Source: an uncultured Collinsella sp. (lineage in GTDB: Bacteria; Actinomycetota; Coriobacteriia; Coriobacteriales; Coriobacteriaceae). Taken from it: a stretch of DNA of 64,000 nucleotides. Position 1 is the first letter of the stretch. The number at the start of each line of letters is the position of its first letter. The stretch covers positions 3,400 through 67,399 of the forward strand of contig UQTU01000013.1 of the NCBI GenBank assembly GCA_900544135.1, read 5' to 3'. Below, one piece after another: positions 34,091 to 42,304 of the stretch. Both the position numbers and the translations under genes were made by a program. The notes below the pieces were generated by a model. It was not told the origin of the DNA and did no database searches. It saw nothing but the letters and a program-made list of their open reading frames with translations.

Positions 34091-36052
34091 CTAGTTGGTC
34101 GTACCAGAATCGTCGCCCGTGCTCGTGCCTGAACCCGAACCCGAGCCAGAAAGTGCAACCGTCAGCGTAATCGTGCTGTCGGTGGACTGCTTGCCGGTGG
34201 GGGAGACGCCCGTAACGGTGGCATCCTCGTTGCCGCTCACGGGATTGCCGTTCTGGTCACAGAAGCCAATGTTATAGAAACCGGCGTTGTTGAGCGCGGT
34301 AACGGCGGCGGAAATGCTCTTGCCGTATAGGTTGCCCGGGACGGAGGCCTTGCCGGACTTCTTGGCAATGACGACGGTAATCGTGGCACCGGGCTTCTGC
34401 TTGCCGCTGGGGTTCCAGCTGATCACGGTGCCCTCGGTAACCGAGTCGTTCTCCTGGTAGCTCACGTCGACGCCAAAACCTGCCATATCGAGGGCGTTGC
34501 GCGCCTGGGCCTCGGTCATGTCGGTCAGGTCGGGGACGGACGTGGTATCCGGGCCGCTCGAGACCTTATACGAGATGGTCGTGCCCTTCTCGACTTCCTT
34601 ACCGGCTTTGGTGCCCTGCTCAAAGACCTGGCCCTCATCGGCCTCGTTGGCCTCCTCGGAGGCGTTGCCCTTCAGGCCAACGCTTGCCAGCGCGGCTTCT
34701 GCCTGGTCCTTGGTCAGGCCGACAAGCTGGGGAACCTCAACCTTCTCGGAGGGCTTGGGGCCCTTGGAGATCACCAGGTTCACCTTGGTGCCCTTGGCCT
34801 TCTTGGTGTGGCCGTTGGGCGTTTGCTCGGCGACCTTGCCTTCGTCGACATCGTCGTTGTAGCTTTGGTCGATGGTGCCGACCTCGAGGCCGGCTTCCTT
34901 GATCTGCTCGACGGCAGTCTGCTGGTCCTTGCCCAGTACATCGGGAACGGTGACCTGCTCGCCGCCAAAGAGTCCTGTGGCAAAGGCCACCACGATGCCG
35001 ATGACGGCAACGGCTGCCACCACGGCGGCGATGATCTTGTTCTTGTTGGATTTGGGCTTTTCGACCTCGTAGGAGCCGGTGGAACCCGAAACCGAGCTAC
35101 GGGCGGTATTCTGGCCGCTCACGCCCGAGACGGGACGCACCATGGCGCGCGTCTGATCGGAAAGCTCGCGAGTCTTGGTGGCGCCCAGCTCGCCGGGGGC
35201 ACCGATGATGCGCGTGGGCTCCGAGATGTTGACGGCACGGCCCGACAGGTAGCTGTTGAGCACCTGACGAAGCTCGTCGGCGGTCTGGAAGCGGTTTGCC
35301 GGGTCCTTCTCCATGCACTTGAGGATGATGCGCTCAAGGTCGGCGTCGACACCGGAGTTGATCTGGCTCGGTGGAATAGGCAGCTCGTTGACCTGCTTGA
35401 GTGCGACCGAGATAGCGTCGTCACCGTCAAAGGGAACGCGGCCGGTGGCGCACTCATACATCACGACGCCCAGCGAGTAGATATCCGAGGTGGGGCCGAG
35501 GTCCTGACCACGGGTCTGCTCGGGGCTGACGTAGTGGGCGGTTCCCAGCACGTTGTTGTCTTGCGTGAGGTGGCTGTTCTTGGCGCGCGCGATGCCAAAG
35601 TCCATCACCTTGATGTTGCCGTCGGGCAGCACCATGATGTTCTGCGGCTTAATGTCGCGGTGGATGATCTCATGCTTGTGAGCGACCGAAAGCGCGGAGC
35701 TGATCTGCGAGCCGATCTGGGCGACCTTCTTGGGGTCGAGGGCGCCGTGGCTCTTGATGCCGCTCTTAAGGTCGGTACCGCGCAGGTACTCCATGACGAT
35801 GTAATAGGTGTCGCCGTCCTTGCCCCAATCGTAGACGCCCACGATATAGGGGGAGGAGAGACCGGCTGCTGCCTGGGCCTCCTGCTTAAAGCGTGCGGCG
35901 AAGGTTGCGTCGCCAGCATACTGCGGCAGCATGATCTTGACGGCAACCGTGCGGTCGAGGACCTGGTCCTGTGCACGGTAGACGGTCGCCATGCCGCCTG
36001 TCCCCACCTTATCCTTGAGGAGGTATCTTCCCCCGAGGACCCTCTGTTCCAT
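34091..36052 (-). CDS. pknB: PknB-type Ser/Thr kinase with four PASTA repeats
   Basis: 653 residues. The kinase domain (about 1-265) has the glycine loop GTGGMATVYRA, VAVKIM, IIHRDIKPQNIM and DFGIARA. After a linker rich in Ser/Thr comes one membrane segment (about 340-360), then four extracellular PASTA repeats of about 65 residues to the C-terminus (VPDVLGK, VPQLVGL, VPDLTDM, VPGNLYG) and a Ser/Gly tail. The family senses muropeptides or lipid II and controls growth and division. ATG at 36052 has AGGAG six bases upstream; an ATG five codons earlier is possible. Last gene of the six-gene operon. Confidence 0.95.
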   Translation of the reverse strand: MEQRVLGGRYLLKDKVGTGGMATVYRAQDQVLDRTVAVKIMLPQYAGDATFAARFKQEAQAAAGLSSPYIVGVYDWGKDGDTYYIVMEYLRGTDLKSGIKSHGALDPKKVAQIGSQISSALSVAHKHEIIHRDIKPQNIMVLPDGNIKVMDFGIARAKNSHLTQDNNVLGTAHYVSPEQTRGQDLGPTSDIYSLGVVMYECATGRVPFDGDDAISVALKQVNELPIPPSQINSGVDADLERIILKCMEKDPANRFQTADELRQVLNSYLSGRAVNISEPTRIIGAPGELGATKTRELSDQTRAMVRPVSGVSGQNTARSSVSGSTGSYEVEKPKSNKNKIIAAVVAAVAVIGIVVAFATGLFGGEQVTVPDVLGKDQQTAVEQIKEAGLEVGTIDQSYNDDVDEGKVAEQTPNGHTKKAKGTKVNLVISKGPKPSEKVEVPQLVGLTKDQAEAALASVGLKGNASEEANEADEGQVFEQGTKAGKEVEKGTTISYKVSSGPDTTSVPDLTDMTEAQARNALDMAGFGVDVSYQENDSVTEGTVISWNPSGKQKPGATITVVIAKKSGKASVPGNLYGKSISAAVTALNNAGFYNIGFCDQNGNPVSGNEDATVTGVSPTGKQSTDSTITLTVALSGSGSGSGTSTGDDSGTTN

Positions 36053-36184
36053 TCCTGCTCCTAACATAACTATTCGCTCAACGATGTGTGTAGTACCTAC
36101 GATGTGGCCGCTGGGGCCGTGTGGCGCGTTGCCGCTAACTCTTCGGTCGCGGCGCGCCTCGGGTGTCTGATTCGATCATGGGCA

Positions 36185-39055
36185 TCACGCTCCCTGTGCG
36201 GCGAGCGCTGCGGTCAGGACGATGCCGGCAATCTTGGCCGCCTTGACGTCGTGTTTGTCGTAATCCTCCAAGGCCACCGAGATGGCGACCGTGGGTGAAT
36301 CGTAAGGTGCAAAGCCAACGAACATCGAGTTGACGTTGGTGCCGCCGGTCTCGGCCGAGCCGGTCTTGCCGGCGACCTTGACGCCGGGGACCTGGGCATC
36401 GGTGCCGGTACCGGACTGGACGACGGCGAGCATGGCCTGCTTGACCTGGTCGGCCGTGGCGGAGCTGACGGCCTGACCCAGCGAGCGGGACTGCGTGGTC
36501 TTGACCACAGTTCCGTCCGGGGCGAGTACCTGGGCTACAAAGTACGGGTCCATGACCACGCCACTGTTAGCGATGGCGGCGGCAATCACGGCGTTTTGCA
36601 TGACGGTGGTCTGCGGGCCGGGCGTGTGGTCCATGCCGACAGGCTGGCCGGCGCCGGCCCAAGCGGTCTCCCACTCGGTCATGAGCGACGGGTCTGCCAT
36701 GATGGAGGCCGCGGAGGTCAGGTCCTGGCCGAGCTTTTGGCCGTAGCCAAAGGCGTTGGCAAACTGCACGAGCGTGTTTGCGCCAACTTCGTTTGCCACC
36801 TGGCCAAAGACGACGTTGGAGGACACGGCAAAGGCCTGCTGCAGGCTGATGGTGCCGTAGCTCTCGTTGGCATAGTTGGTGACCGGTGCGTTGCCGATGT
36901 CCATGGAGCCGGGCGCCTGGTAGGTGCTGGTAAGGCTGGCGGTACCGGTCTCGAGTGCCGCGGAAAGCGTAACGACCTTAAACGTTGAGCCCGGCGTGTA
37001 CAGCGCGTCCATGGCGCGATTGTACATGGAGCCGTCCTCGCCGCCGCCCGTCTGCAGCAGGGCATCGATGTTGGTGTTGTCGTAGGTGGGCGAGCTGGCA
37101 CATGCGAGCACCGCGCCGGTACGCGGGTCGATGACCACTACAGCGCCCTTAAAGCCCTTGAGTGCCTGCTCGGCCGCCGTCTGGATGCGCGAGTCGATGG
37201 TGAGCTTGGCGGTGTTGCCCGGCTGGGTCTGGCCCGCGAGCGACGCGATGGCGTTGTTCCAGCTGGAGTAGTCCTTAGAACCGGTGAGCGTGTCGTTCAT
37301 GACGCTCTCGATGGCGGTGGTGCCATACTGCTGGCTCACGTAGCCAACCACGTGCGCTGCCAGGTTACCGTTGGGGTAGGAGCGTACGTAGGTGCCGTCC
37401 TCCTGCTGCAGCGACTCGGCCAGCGTCACGCCGTCGGACGTGATGATGGAGCCGCGCTGGATGTACTTGGAGCGGGCGATGGTGTGGTTGTTGGTCGGCA
37501 TGTCCTGATAGTCCTTGGCCTTAATGACCTGGACATAGGTGAGGTTGCCGATAAGGATGGCGAACAGCGCCGTAAAGGCGAGCACCGCACGGGTTAGACG
37601 GTTGGCGAGCGCAACGCGGCCGAGCACACCGGATTCAGGCGTGTCGAGCAGGCGACGGCGCATGCGCAAGCCGACGGAATGGCTGCCGCTGCCGTAGGAA
37701 GACGAGGTGGCAAAGCGCGTGCCCGTCGGGGCGGCGGCGGATGCGACCTGATCATCGGTGATGGCGGTCATGGTGCCGGTGCCGGTAAGCTCGGCCTCGC
37801 GTCCGGTCGCTTCGTCACCGGCGCGCAGCAGGAGCGCGACGATGATAAAGCTTGCCAGCAGCGAGGAACCGCCCTGGCTCATAAAGGGCAGGGTGACGCC
37901 GGTCAGCGGGATCAGGCGGGTAACGCCGCCCACGATCAAGAAGGCCTGGAAGCTGATGGCGGCCGTAAGGCCCGTGGCGCTAAAGGCGGCGAGGTCGGAT
38001 TTAGCGCGGGCAGCTGTGGTCAGGCCGCGAACGGCAAAGAGCATAAACAGGATGAGCACGGCGCCGCCGCCCAAGAGGCCCATCTCCTCGCCGATAGCCG
38101 AGAAGATAAAGTCGGACTCGACGACAGGGATGTTGTTGGCCATGCCGTTGCCGATGCCAACGCCGACCAGACCGCCATCGGCAAGCGAGAAGAGCGACTG
38201 GACGATCTGGTAGCCCTGGCCCTGGGCGTCCTTAAACGGATCGACCCAAACCTGGAAACGCACCTGAACGTGAGACAGGAACTTGTAGGCGCCCACAGCT
38301 CCAACGGCTAAGAGCGCAAGGCCGATAACGACATACGAAAAGCGCCCCGTGGCAACGTAGAGCATCAGCAAGAAGATGGTGTAGAACAGCACGGCCGAAC
38401 CCAGGTCGCGTTCGAAGACGACGACGTGCAGGCACACACCCCACACGGCAAACAGCGGCAGCAGCAGTCGCAGGCGAGGGATCTTAAAGCCCAGGATCTT
38501 GCGGTTGGAGATGGAGAACAGCTCGCGGTTCTCGGCCAGGTACCCGGCCAGGAACAGCACGATAAAGACCTTGGCGAACTCGCCAGGCTGGATGGTAAAG
38601 CCCGCGATGCGAATCCACAGCTTGGAGCCCGAGATCGTGGTGCCGATAAAGATGGGCAGCATCAGCAGGATGATGCCGATGATGCCAAAGGTGTACTTGT
38701 AGCGCATGACCACGTCGAGGTTTTTGACCAGTGCGAGCGTTCCCACCATCAGGGCCACCGAGACAAACAGGATGATGAGCTGTGAGATGGCGAGAGCGGG
38801 GGCGAGGCGTGTCACGAACGTGATGCCGATGCCCGAAAGTATAAATACGATGGGTAGGATGGCGGGGTCGGCGCCGGGCGCCAAGATGCGCACGGCGATA
38901 TGTGCCGCGGCGAAGGCGGCAAAGAGGCCGATCGGCACGGCGAGCGTCTCAAAGGAGATGGCGGCGCCCGCGGTGAGCACGTACATCGCATACAGCAGGA
39001 TGACGGGGAACGCCGAGGCGATGAGCAAGAGCAGCTCGGTGTTGCGGCGACTCAT
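36185..39055 (-). CDS. RodA/FtsW glycosyltransferase fused to a class B penicillin-binding protein
   Basis: 956 residues in one uninterrupted frame. Residues 1 to about 430 are a SEDS polymerase with around ten membrane spans and the family signatures WVDPFKDAQGQGYQIVQSL, PVVESDFIFSAIGEE and PLTGVTLPFMSQGGSS. A Ser/Thr-rich linker (about 430-485) and another membrane segment (about 505-525) lead to a transpeptidase with STFK (active-site serine), SSN and KTGSAE. Peptidoglycan polymerisation and cross-linking are thus on one polypeptide, where other actinobacteria have adjacent rodA and pbpA. ATG at 39055 follows GAAAGGGAG. It lies 16 bases after the phosphatase gene. Confidence 0.93.
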   Translation of the reverse strand: MSRRNTELLLLIASAFPVILLYAMYVLTAGAAISFETLAVPIGLFAAFAAAHIAVRILAPGADPAILPIVFILSGIGITFVTRLAPALAISQLIILFVSVALMVGTLALVKNLDVVMRYKYTFGIIGIILLMLPIFIGTTISGSKLWIRIAGFTIQPGEFAKVFIVLFLAGYLAENRELFSISNRKILGFKIPRLRLLLPLFAVWGVCLHVVVFERDLGSAVLFYTIFLLMLYVATGRFSYVVIGLALLAVGAVGAYKFLSHVQVRFQVWVDPFKDAQGQGYQIVQSLFSLADGGLVGVGIGNGMANNIPVVESDFIFSAIGEEMGLLGGGAVLILFMLFAVRGLTTAARAKSDLAAFSATGLTAAISFQAFLIVGGVTRLIPLTGVTLPFMSQGGSSLLASFIIVALLLRAGDEATGREAELTGTGTMTAITDDQVASAAAPTGTRFATSSSYGSGSHSVGLRMRRRLLDTPESGVLGRVALANRLTRAVLAFTALFAILIGNLTYVQVIKAKDYQDMPTNNHTIARSKYIQRGSIITSDGVTLAESLQQEDGTYVRSYPNGNLAAHVVGYVSQQYGTTAIESVMNDTLTGSKDYSSWNNAIASLAGQTQPGNTAKLTIDSRIQTAAEQALKGFKGAVVVIDPRTGAVLACASSPTYDNTNIDALLQTGGGEDGSMYNRAMDALYTPGSTFKVVTLSAALETGTASLTSTYQAPGSMDIGNAPVTNYANESYGTISLQQAFAVSSNVVFGQVANEVGANTLVQFANAFGYGQKLGQDLTSAASIMADPSLMTEWETAWAGAGQPVGMDHTPGPQTTVMQNAVIAAAIANSGVVMDPYFVAQVLAPDGTVVKTTQSRSLGQAVSSATADQVKQAMLAVVQSGTGTDAQVPGVKVAGKTGSAETGGTNVNSMFVGFAPYDSPTVAISVALEDYDKHDVKAAKIAGIVLTAALAAQGA

Positions 39056-39071
39056 AAGCGGCACTCCCTTT

Positions 39072-40871
39072 CTAATTCTTATCGGAGGCTTCGGCCTCGG
39101 CGGACTGTTCGGCGGTTTTCTCGGAATCTGATTCGGAGGTCGATCCCTGATTGGTGTTGTCGCGAATCGTCTGCGCGTCAATCACCTGGCGGGTCTGCTC
39201 CTCGTCGATCTGGTGGCGGTACTTGGATATCGTGTCCTGCGCATCGTCGACACTTGTTTGCGGAATGCCCGCCTTGAGGCGGTTTTGCGTGTCTTCGGGC
39301 AGGTCGGATAGCTTGATGCTGGTTTCGCTTTCGAGCCAGTGGAGCTTGAGTCCGAGCGGCTTGCCGGGCAGGCCGCGCCAGACGGCGACATTGCCCTGGT
39401 AGGTACCCAGGTAGTACGAGCCGGTGACACCCGTGTAGGCCCAGATGCCAGCTGCCAGCACAAAGACGAGGGCCAGAATGGCGGCGATAGTAATGTTGCG
39501 GCGACGCACGCGCTGCGCCTCGCGCATAACGCCATCGTCAACCAGGTCAACGACTACTACGGTCACGTTGTCGTGGCCGCCGGCGGCAAGCGCAGCGTCC
39601 ACTAGGTTGTCGACGCAGATTTGCGCGGTTGAGGACTGCGTGGCGATGTTCTCGATATCGCTATCGGGAATCATGCTCGAAAGGCCGTCAGAGCACAGGA
39701 TCAGGCGGTCGCCTTCCTCGATATGCAGAGTGAAGTGGTCGGCATACATGGCGGGGTCCGAGCCCAGCGCACGGGTGATGACCGAACGGTTGGGGTGGAC
39801 GCGAGCCTCGTCTGCCGTAATCTCGCCGGCGTCCACGAGTTCTTCCACATAGGAGTGGTCGCGGGTCACGCGGATGAGCGTGCCCTCGTGGAGCAGGTAG
39901 GCGCGCGAGTCGCCCACGTGGGCGATGGCGAGCGTATCGTTTTCGATATAGGCGCAAGTGGCTGTGCAGCCCATGCCGGGCTTGCCCAGGCCATTCAAGG
40001 CGGCCTCGATTACGGCGGCGTTAGCGGCCTCGACGGCTGCCGCCAGGCGTGCGGCGTCGGCGGACTGCGGGGCCGTCTTGGCAATAGTCTCAACGGCGAT
40101 GGAAGAGGCCACCTCGCCGGCAGCGTGACCACCCATGCCGTCGCATACGCAAAAGAGCGGCGACTGCACCAGGTAGGAATCCTCATTGTGCGGGCGCACG
40201 CAGCCAACGTCGGAGCGGGCGCCCCACATGAGTTGCGTGGTGGTGCCGGCATCATAGGTCGAGTCGGTCTCGATGCGCTCCTCGGTCAGGGGCTCAAAGC
40301 TCATGGTCGACCCGGGGTCTTTGAGCTTGGCCTCAACGGCGGCAACGTCGATTTCGGCTGTGTCACCGGGAGAGACGGTGTCGGTCTCGGCGTTTGATTC
40401 GGAATCGCCGGTGTCCGGGGAGTCGGGCTCCTCGGAAACGCGGGCGGTCGGCTCGTCATCTTGCGGGCTGACGTCTATAGGCTCGGGCGCCGGCGTAGAC
40501 GCGGGCGCAACCTCGGATGCCGGGGCTATGGGAAACGCCGGCGCGGCGGGCTCGGGTGCCGCAAACACCGCAGCGCTCTCGTTGATTGCCGCGGCGACGG
40601 GCTCTGCAAAGTGAGCCGGCGCCGGGGTTGCTTCGGGCGCTGTGGGCTGTTCCGCAGCATGTGCGCCGATGGGCGCCGCTACGGCATCCTCTTCGTCCTC
40701 GTTATCGGCGAGATCCGAAATATCATGCGTTACTTGCGAAAGAGGCAGGGAGAACACGGTGTCCTCGGGCTCCACGGGTGCGGAGCCCGCCGGAGCGGCG
40801 TGGGCCGGCGCAGCTGTGGCGGCGGCCGGTGCCTCGGTCATAGTTGCGGACTTGTTCTCCTCGTCGATCAT
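39072..40871 (-). CDS. pstP: PP2C-type Ser/Thr phosphatase, membrane-anchored
   Basis: 599 residues. An unusually long Ala/Pro/Glu-rich, probably disordered N-terminal region (1-210) precedes the PP2C domain (about 215-450), with metal-binding motifs SDVGCVRPHNEDS, CDGMGGHAAGE, HVGDSRAYL, CSDGLSSMI and GGHDNVTVVVV. One membrane span (about 465-485) and an outer domain of about 110 residues follow. It reverses phosphorylation by the kinases of the operon. The ATG overlaps the stop of the FHA gene (ATGA). Confidence 0.93.
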   Translation of the reverse strand: MIDEENKSATMTEAPAAATAAPAHAAPAGSAPVEPEDTVFSLPLSQVTHDISDLADNEDEEDAVAAPIGAHAAEQPTAPEATPAPAHFAEPVAAAINESAAVFAAPEPAAPAFPIAPASEVAPASTPAPEPIDVSPQDDEPTARVSEEPDSPDTGDSESNAETDTVSPGDTAEIDVAAVEAKLKDPGSTMSFEPLTEERIETDSTYDAGTTTQLMWGARSDVGCVRPHNEDSYLVQSPLFCVCDGMGGHAAGEVASSIAVETIAKTAPQSADAARLAAAVEAANAAVIEAALNGLGKPGMGCTATCAYIENDTLAIAHVGDSRAYLLHEGTLIRVTRDHSYVEELVDAGEITADEARVHPNRSVITRALGSDPAMYADHFTLHIEEGDRLILCSDGLSSMIPDSDIENIATQSSTAQICVDNLVDAALAAGGHDNVTVVVVDLVDDGVMREAQRVRRRNITIAAILALVFVLAAGIWAYTGVTGSYYLGTYQGNVAVWRGLPGKPLGLKLHWLESETSIKLSDLPEDTQNRLKAGIPQTSVDDAQDTISKYRHQIDEEQTRQVIDAQTIRDNTNQGSTSESDSEKTAEQSAEAEASDKN

Positions 40872-41284
40872 CGACGGTTCACCTTCATGACCACGTCGCC
40901 AATCTGGACTTCGTCGCCCTCACGCAGCGTCGCGGGCTCCACGAGCTGGCGGCCGTTGACGAGCGTGCCGTTAAGCGAGTTGAGGTCCTCGATGATGAGC
41001 GCCGGGCCCTGCAGCGAAAAGCGCGCATGCGAGGCCGAGACGAACGGTTCGTTGATGCAGATGTCCGAAGACGGAGAGCGACCGACGATGACGGGGCCGA
41101 GCATGTCTACGTGGATGCCGCGGATACCGCGCGGGCCCTTGTCCACATCGATCGTCCAGATAGCCGAGTCGCGGCGCTGCCCGCGCACGAGTCCCACGCC
41201 GGTCTTCATGACGGCGAACAGGAAGATATAGAGCAGGGCGACCAGGACGATGCGGCCTGCAAAAAGGACGATATCGATGTTCAT
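40868..41284 (-). CDS. fhaB: FhaB-like FHA-domain protein, membrane-anchored
   Basis: 138 residues. One N-terminal membrane segment (about 3-27) is followed by a forkhead-associated domain (about 60-135) with the phosphothreonine-binding pattern VGRSPSSDICI, SASHARF, EDLNSLNGTLVNG. Proteins of this type recruit phosphorylated kinase or envelope partners in the operon; FhaB (FipA) binds FtsZ in mycobacteria. GGGGATA precedes the ATG. It begins six bases after the FhaA-like gene. Confidence 0.92.
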   Translation of the reverse strand: MNIDIVLFAGRIVLVALLYIFLFAVMKTGVGLVRGQRRDSAIWTIDVDKGPRGIRGIHVDMLGPVIVGRSPSSDICINEPFVSASHARFSLQGPALIIEDLNSLNGTLVNGRQLVEPATLREGDEVQIGDVVMKVNRR

Positions 41285-41290
41285 AAGCGA

Positions 41291-42304
41291 CTATCCCCTA
41301 AATTCAAAGGTACTCAGGCCAAACGTCAGCAGATCGCCGTTGCGCAGCGGGCAGCGCGTAATGCGGCGGTTGTTGACGAGCGTGCCGTTGGTGGAATTGA
41401 GGTCCTCGATCGACCAATCCGAGCCCGTAAAGGTGAGCTGGGCGTGGCGGCGCGACACGTTGGGGTCGCGCAGGGCAATGTCGGAAACTGAGCGCTCGCG
41501 ACCGATGGTCACCTGTGCGGAGGTGATGCTATGGCTCTCGCCGCTCACGACGTCGACGAGCTGGGCGAGCGGGCGCTGCGGGGCGCGAGTGCTCGCCATG
41601 TTGGAGGCGATGCCGGCTGCGGCGCCTAGGCCCACGGCGGCGCCGGTCGCGGCGGCTCCGCCCATGCCGGCAAGCGCGTCGCGCGAGACGGTCTGCGGCA
41701 CCGGGATGGGTGCGGCGGCGGGGTCGGGGACGCTGGGCGCGAAGGGGTCTGCCATGGCAAGCGGGTCGGGAGCGGCGGCGCGAGGCGTCGGCTGCTGCTG
41801 GGGCATGGCGGCGGGGCGCTGCTGCTGCGGGGCAGCAAACTGCTGCTGGCCGGCGCGCGGGGCGCTGGCGGCACGGCTTGCCGCGGAGTTGTTCTGGCCC
41901 AGGCCGTTTTGATAGGCGCGCTCTTCTTCGTACAGGCGGCCGAGCGTGGGGGCATCGACGTTCTCGGCAAAGACCGAGAACTTGCCGGCGCGCAGCTGCG
42001 GATCGATCATAAAGCGCACGAGGGGCTCGCCGACAAAGACATAGCGGCGCTTTTCGGCCTGCGCTTTCACAAACTCGCGGACCTCGCGCGAAAGCTCGGG
42101 GTAGAACGGGGCGAGCATGGGATCGTCGTCGGCGGCGATCAGGATGGTATAGAGTGCCGGCGCCGTGTTGACGCCATTGATCACCAGAGTCTGATCCTCC
42201 ATGTCGCGAGCGGCCTGCTTGGCAAGCTTCTTAAAGGAGAACGGGGCACGGGTGGCACCGAAGATGCCGGCCACGTGGTCCTCGAAGATGTTCAGGAAGT
42301 TCAC
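41291..42304 (-). CDS. fhaA: FhaA-like protein: DUF3662 domain plus FHA domain
   Basis: 337 residues. An N-terminal DUF3662-type domain (about 1-125, INGVNTAPALYTILIAADDD) is followed by a Gln/Ala/Pro-rich linker (about 140-240). The C-terminal FHA domain (about 250-335) contains IGRERSVSDIAL, VSRRHAQLTF and EDLNSTNGTLVNNRRI. FhaA in mycobacteria binds phosphorylated MviN and regulates peptidoglycan precursor supply. The start is GTG, overlapping the upstream kinase stop (GTGA), so they are translationally coupled. Confidence 0.92.
   Translation of the reverse strand: MNFLNIFEDHVAGIFGATRAPFSFKKLAKQAARDMEDQTLVINGVNTAPALYTILIAADDDPMLAPFYPELSREVREFVKAQAEKRRYVFVGEPLVRFMIDPQLRAGKFSVFAENVDAPTLGRLYEEERAYQNGLGQNNSAASRAASAPRAGQQQFAAPQQQRPAAMPQQQPTPRAAAPDPLAMADPFAPSVPDPAAAPIPVPQTVSRDALAGMGGAAATGAAVGLGAAAGIASNMASTRAPQRPLAQLVDVVSGESHSITSAQVTIGRERSVSDIALRDPNVSRRHAQLTFTGSDWSIEDLNSTNGTLVNNRRITRCPLRNGDLLTFGLSTFEFRG

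Noticed and set aside
36053..36184. Separate small gene between pknB and the SEDS-PBP fusion
   Set aside because: No frame with a ribosome site and protein-like composition; it appears to be a plain intergenic spacer with the pknB ribosome site.
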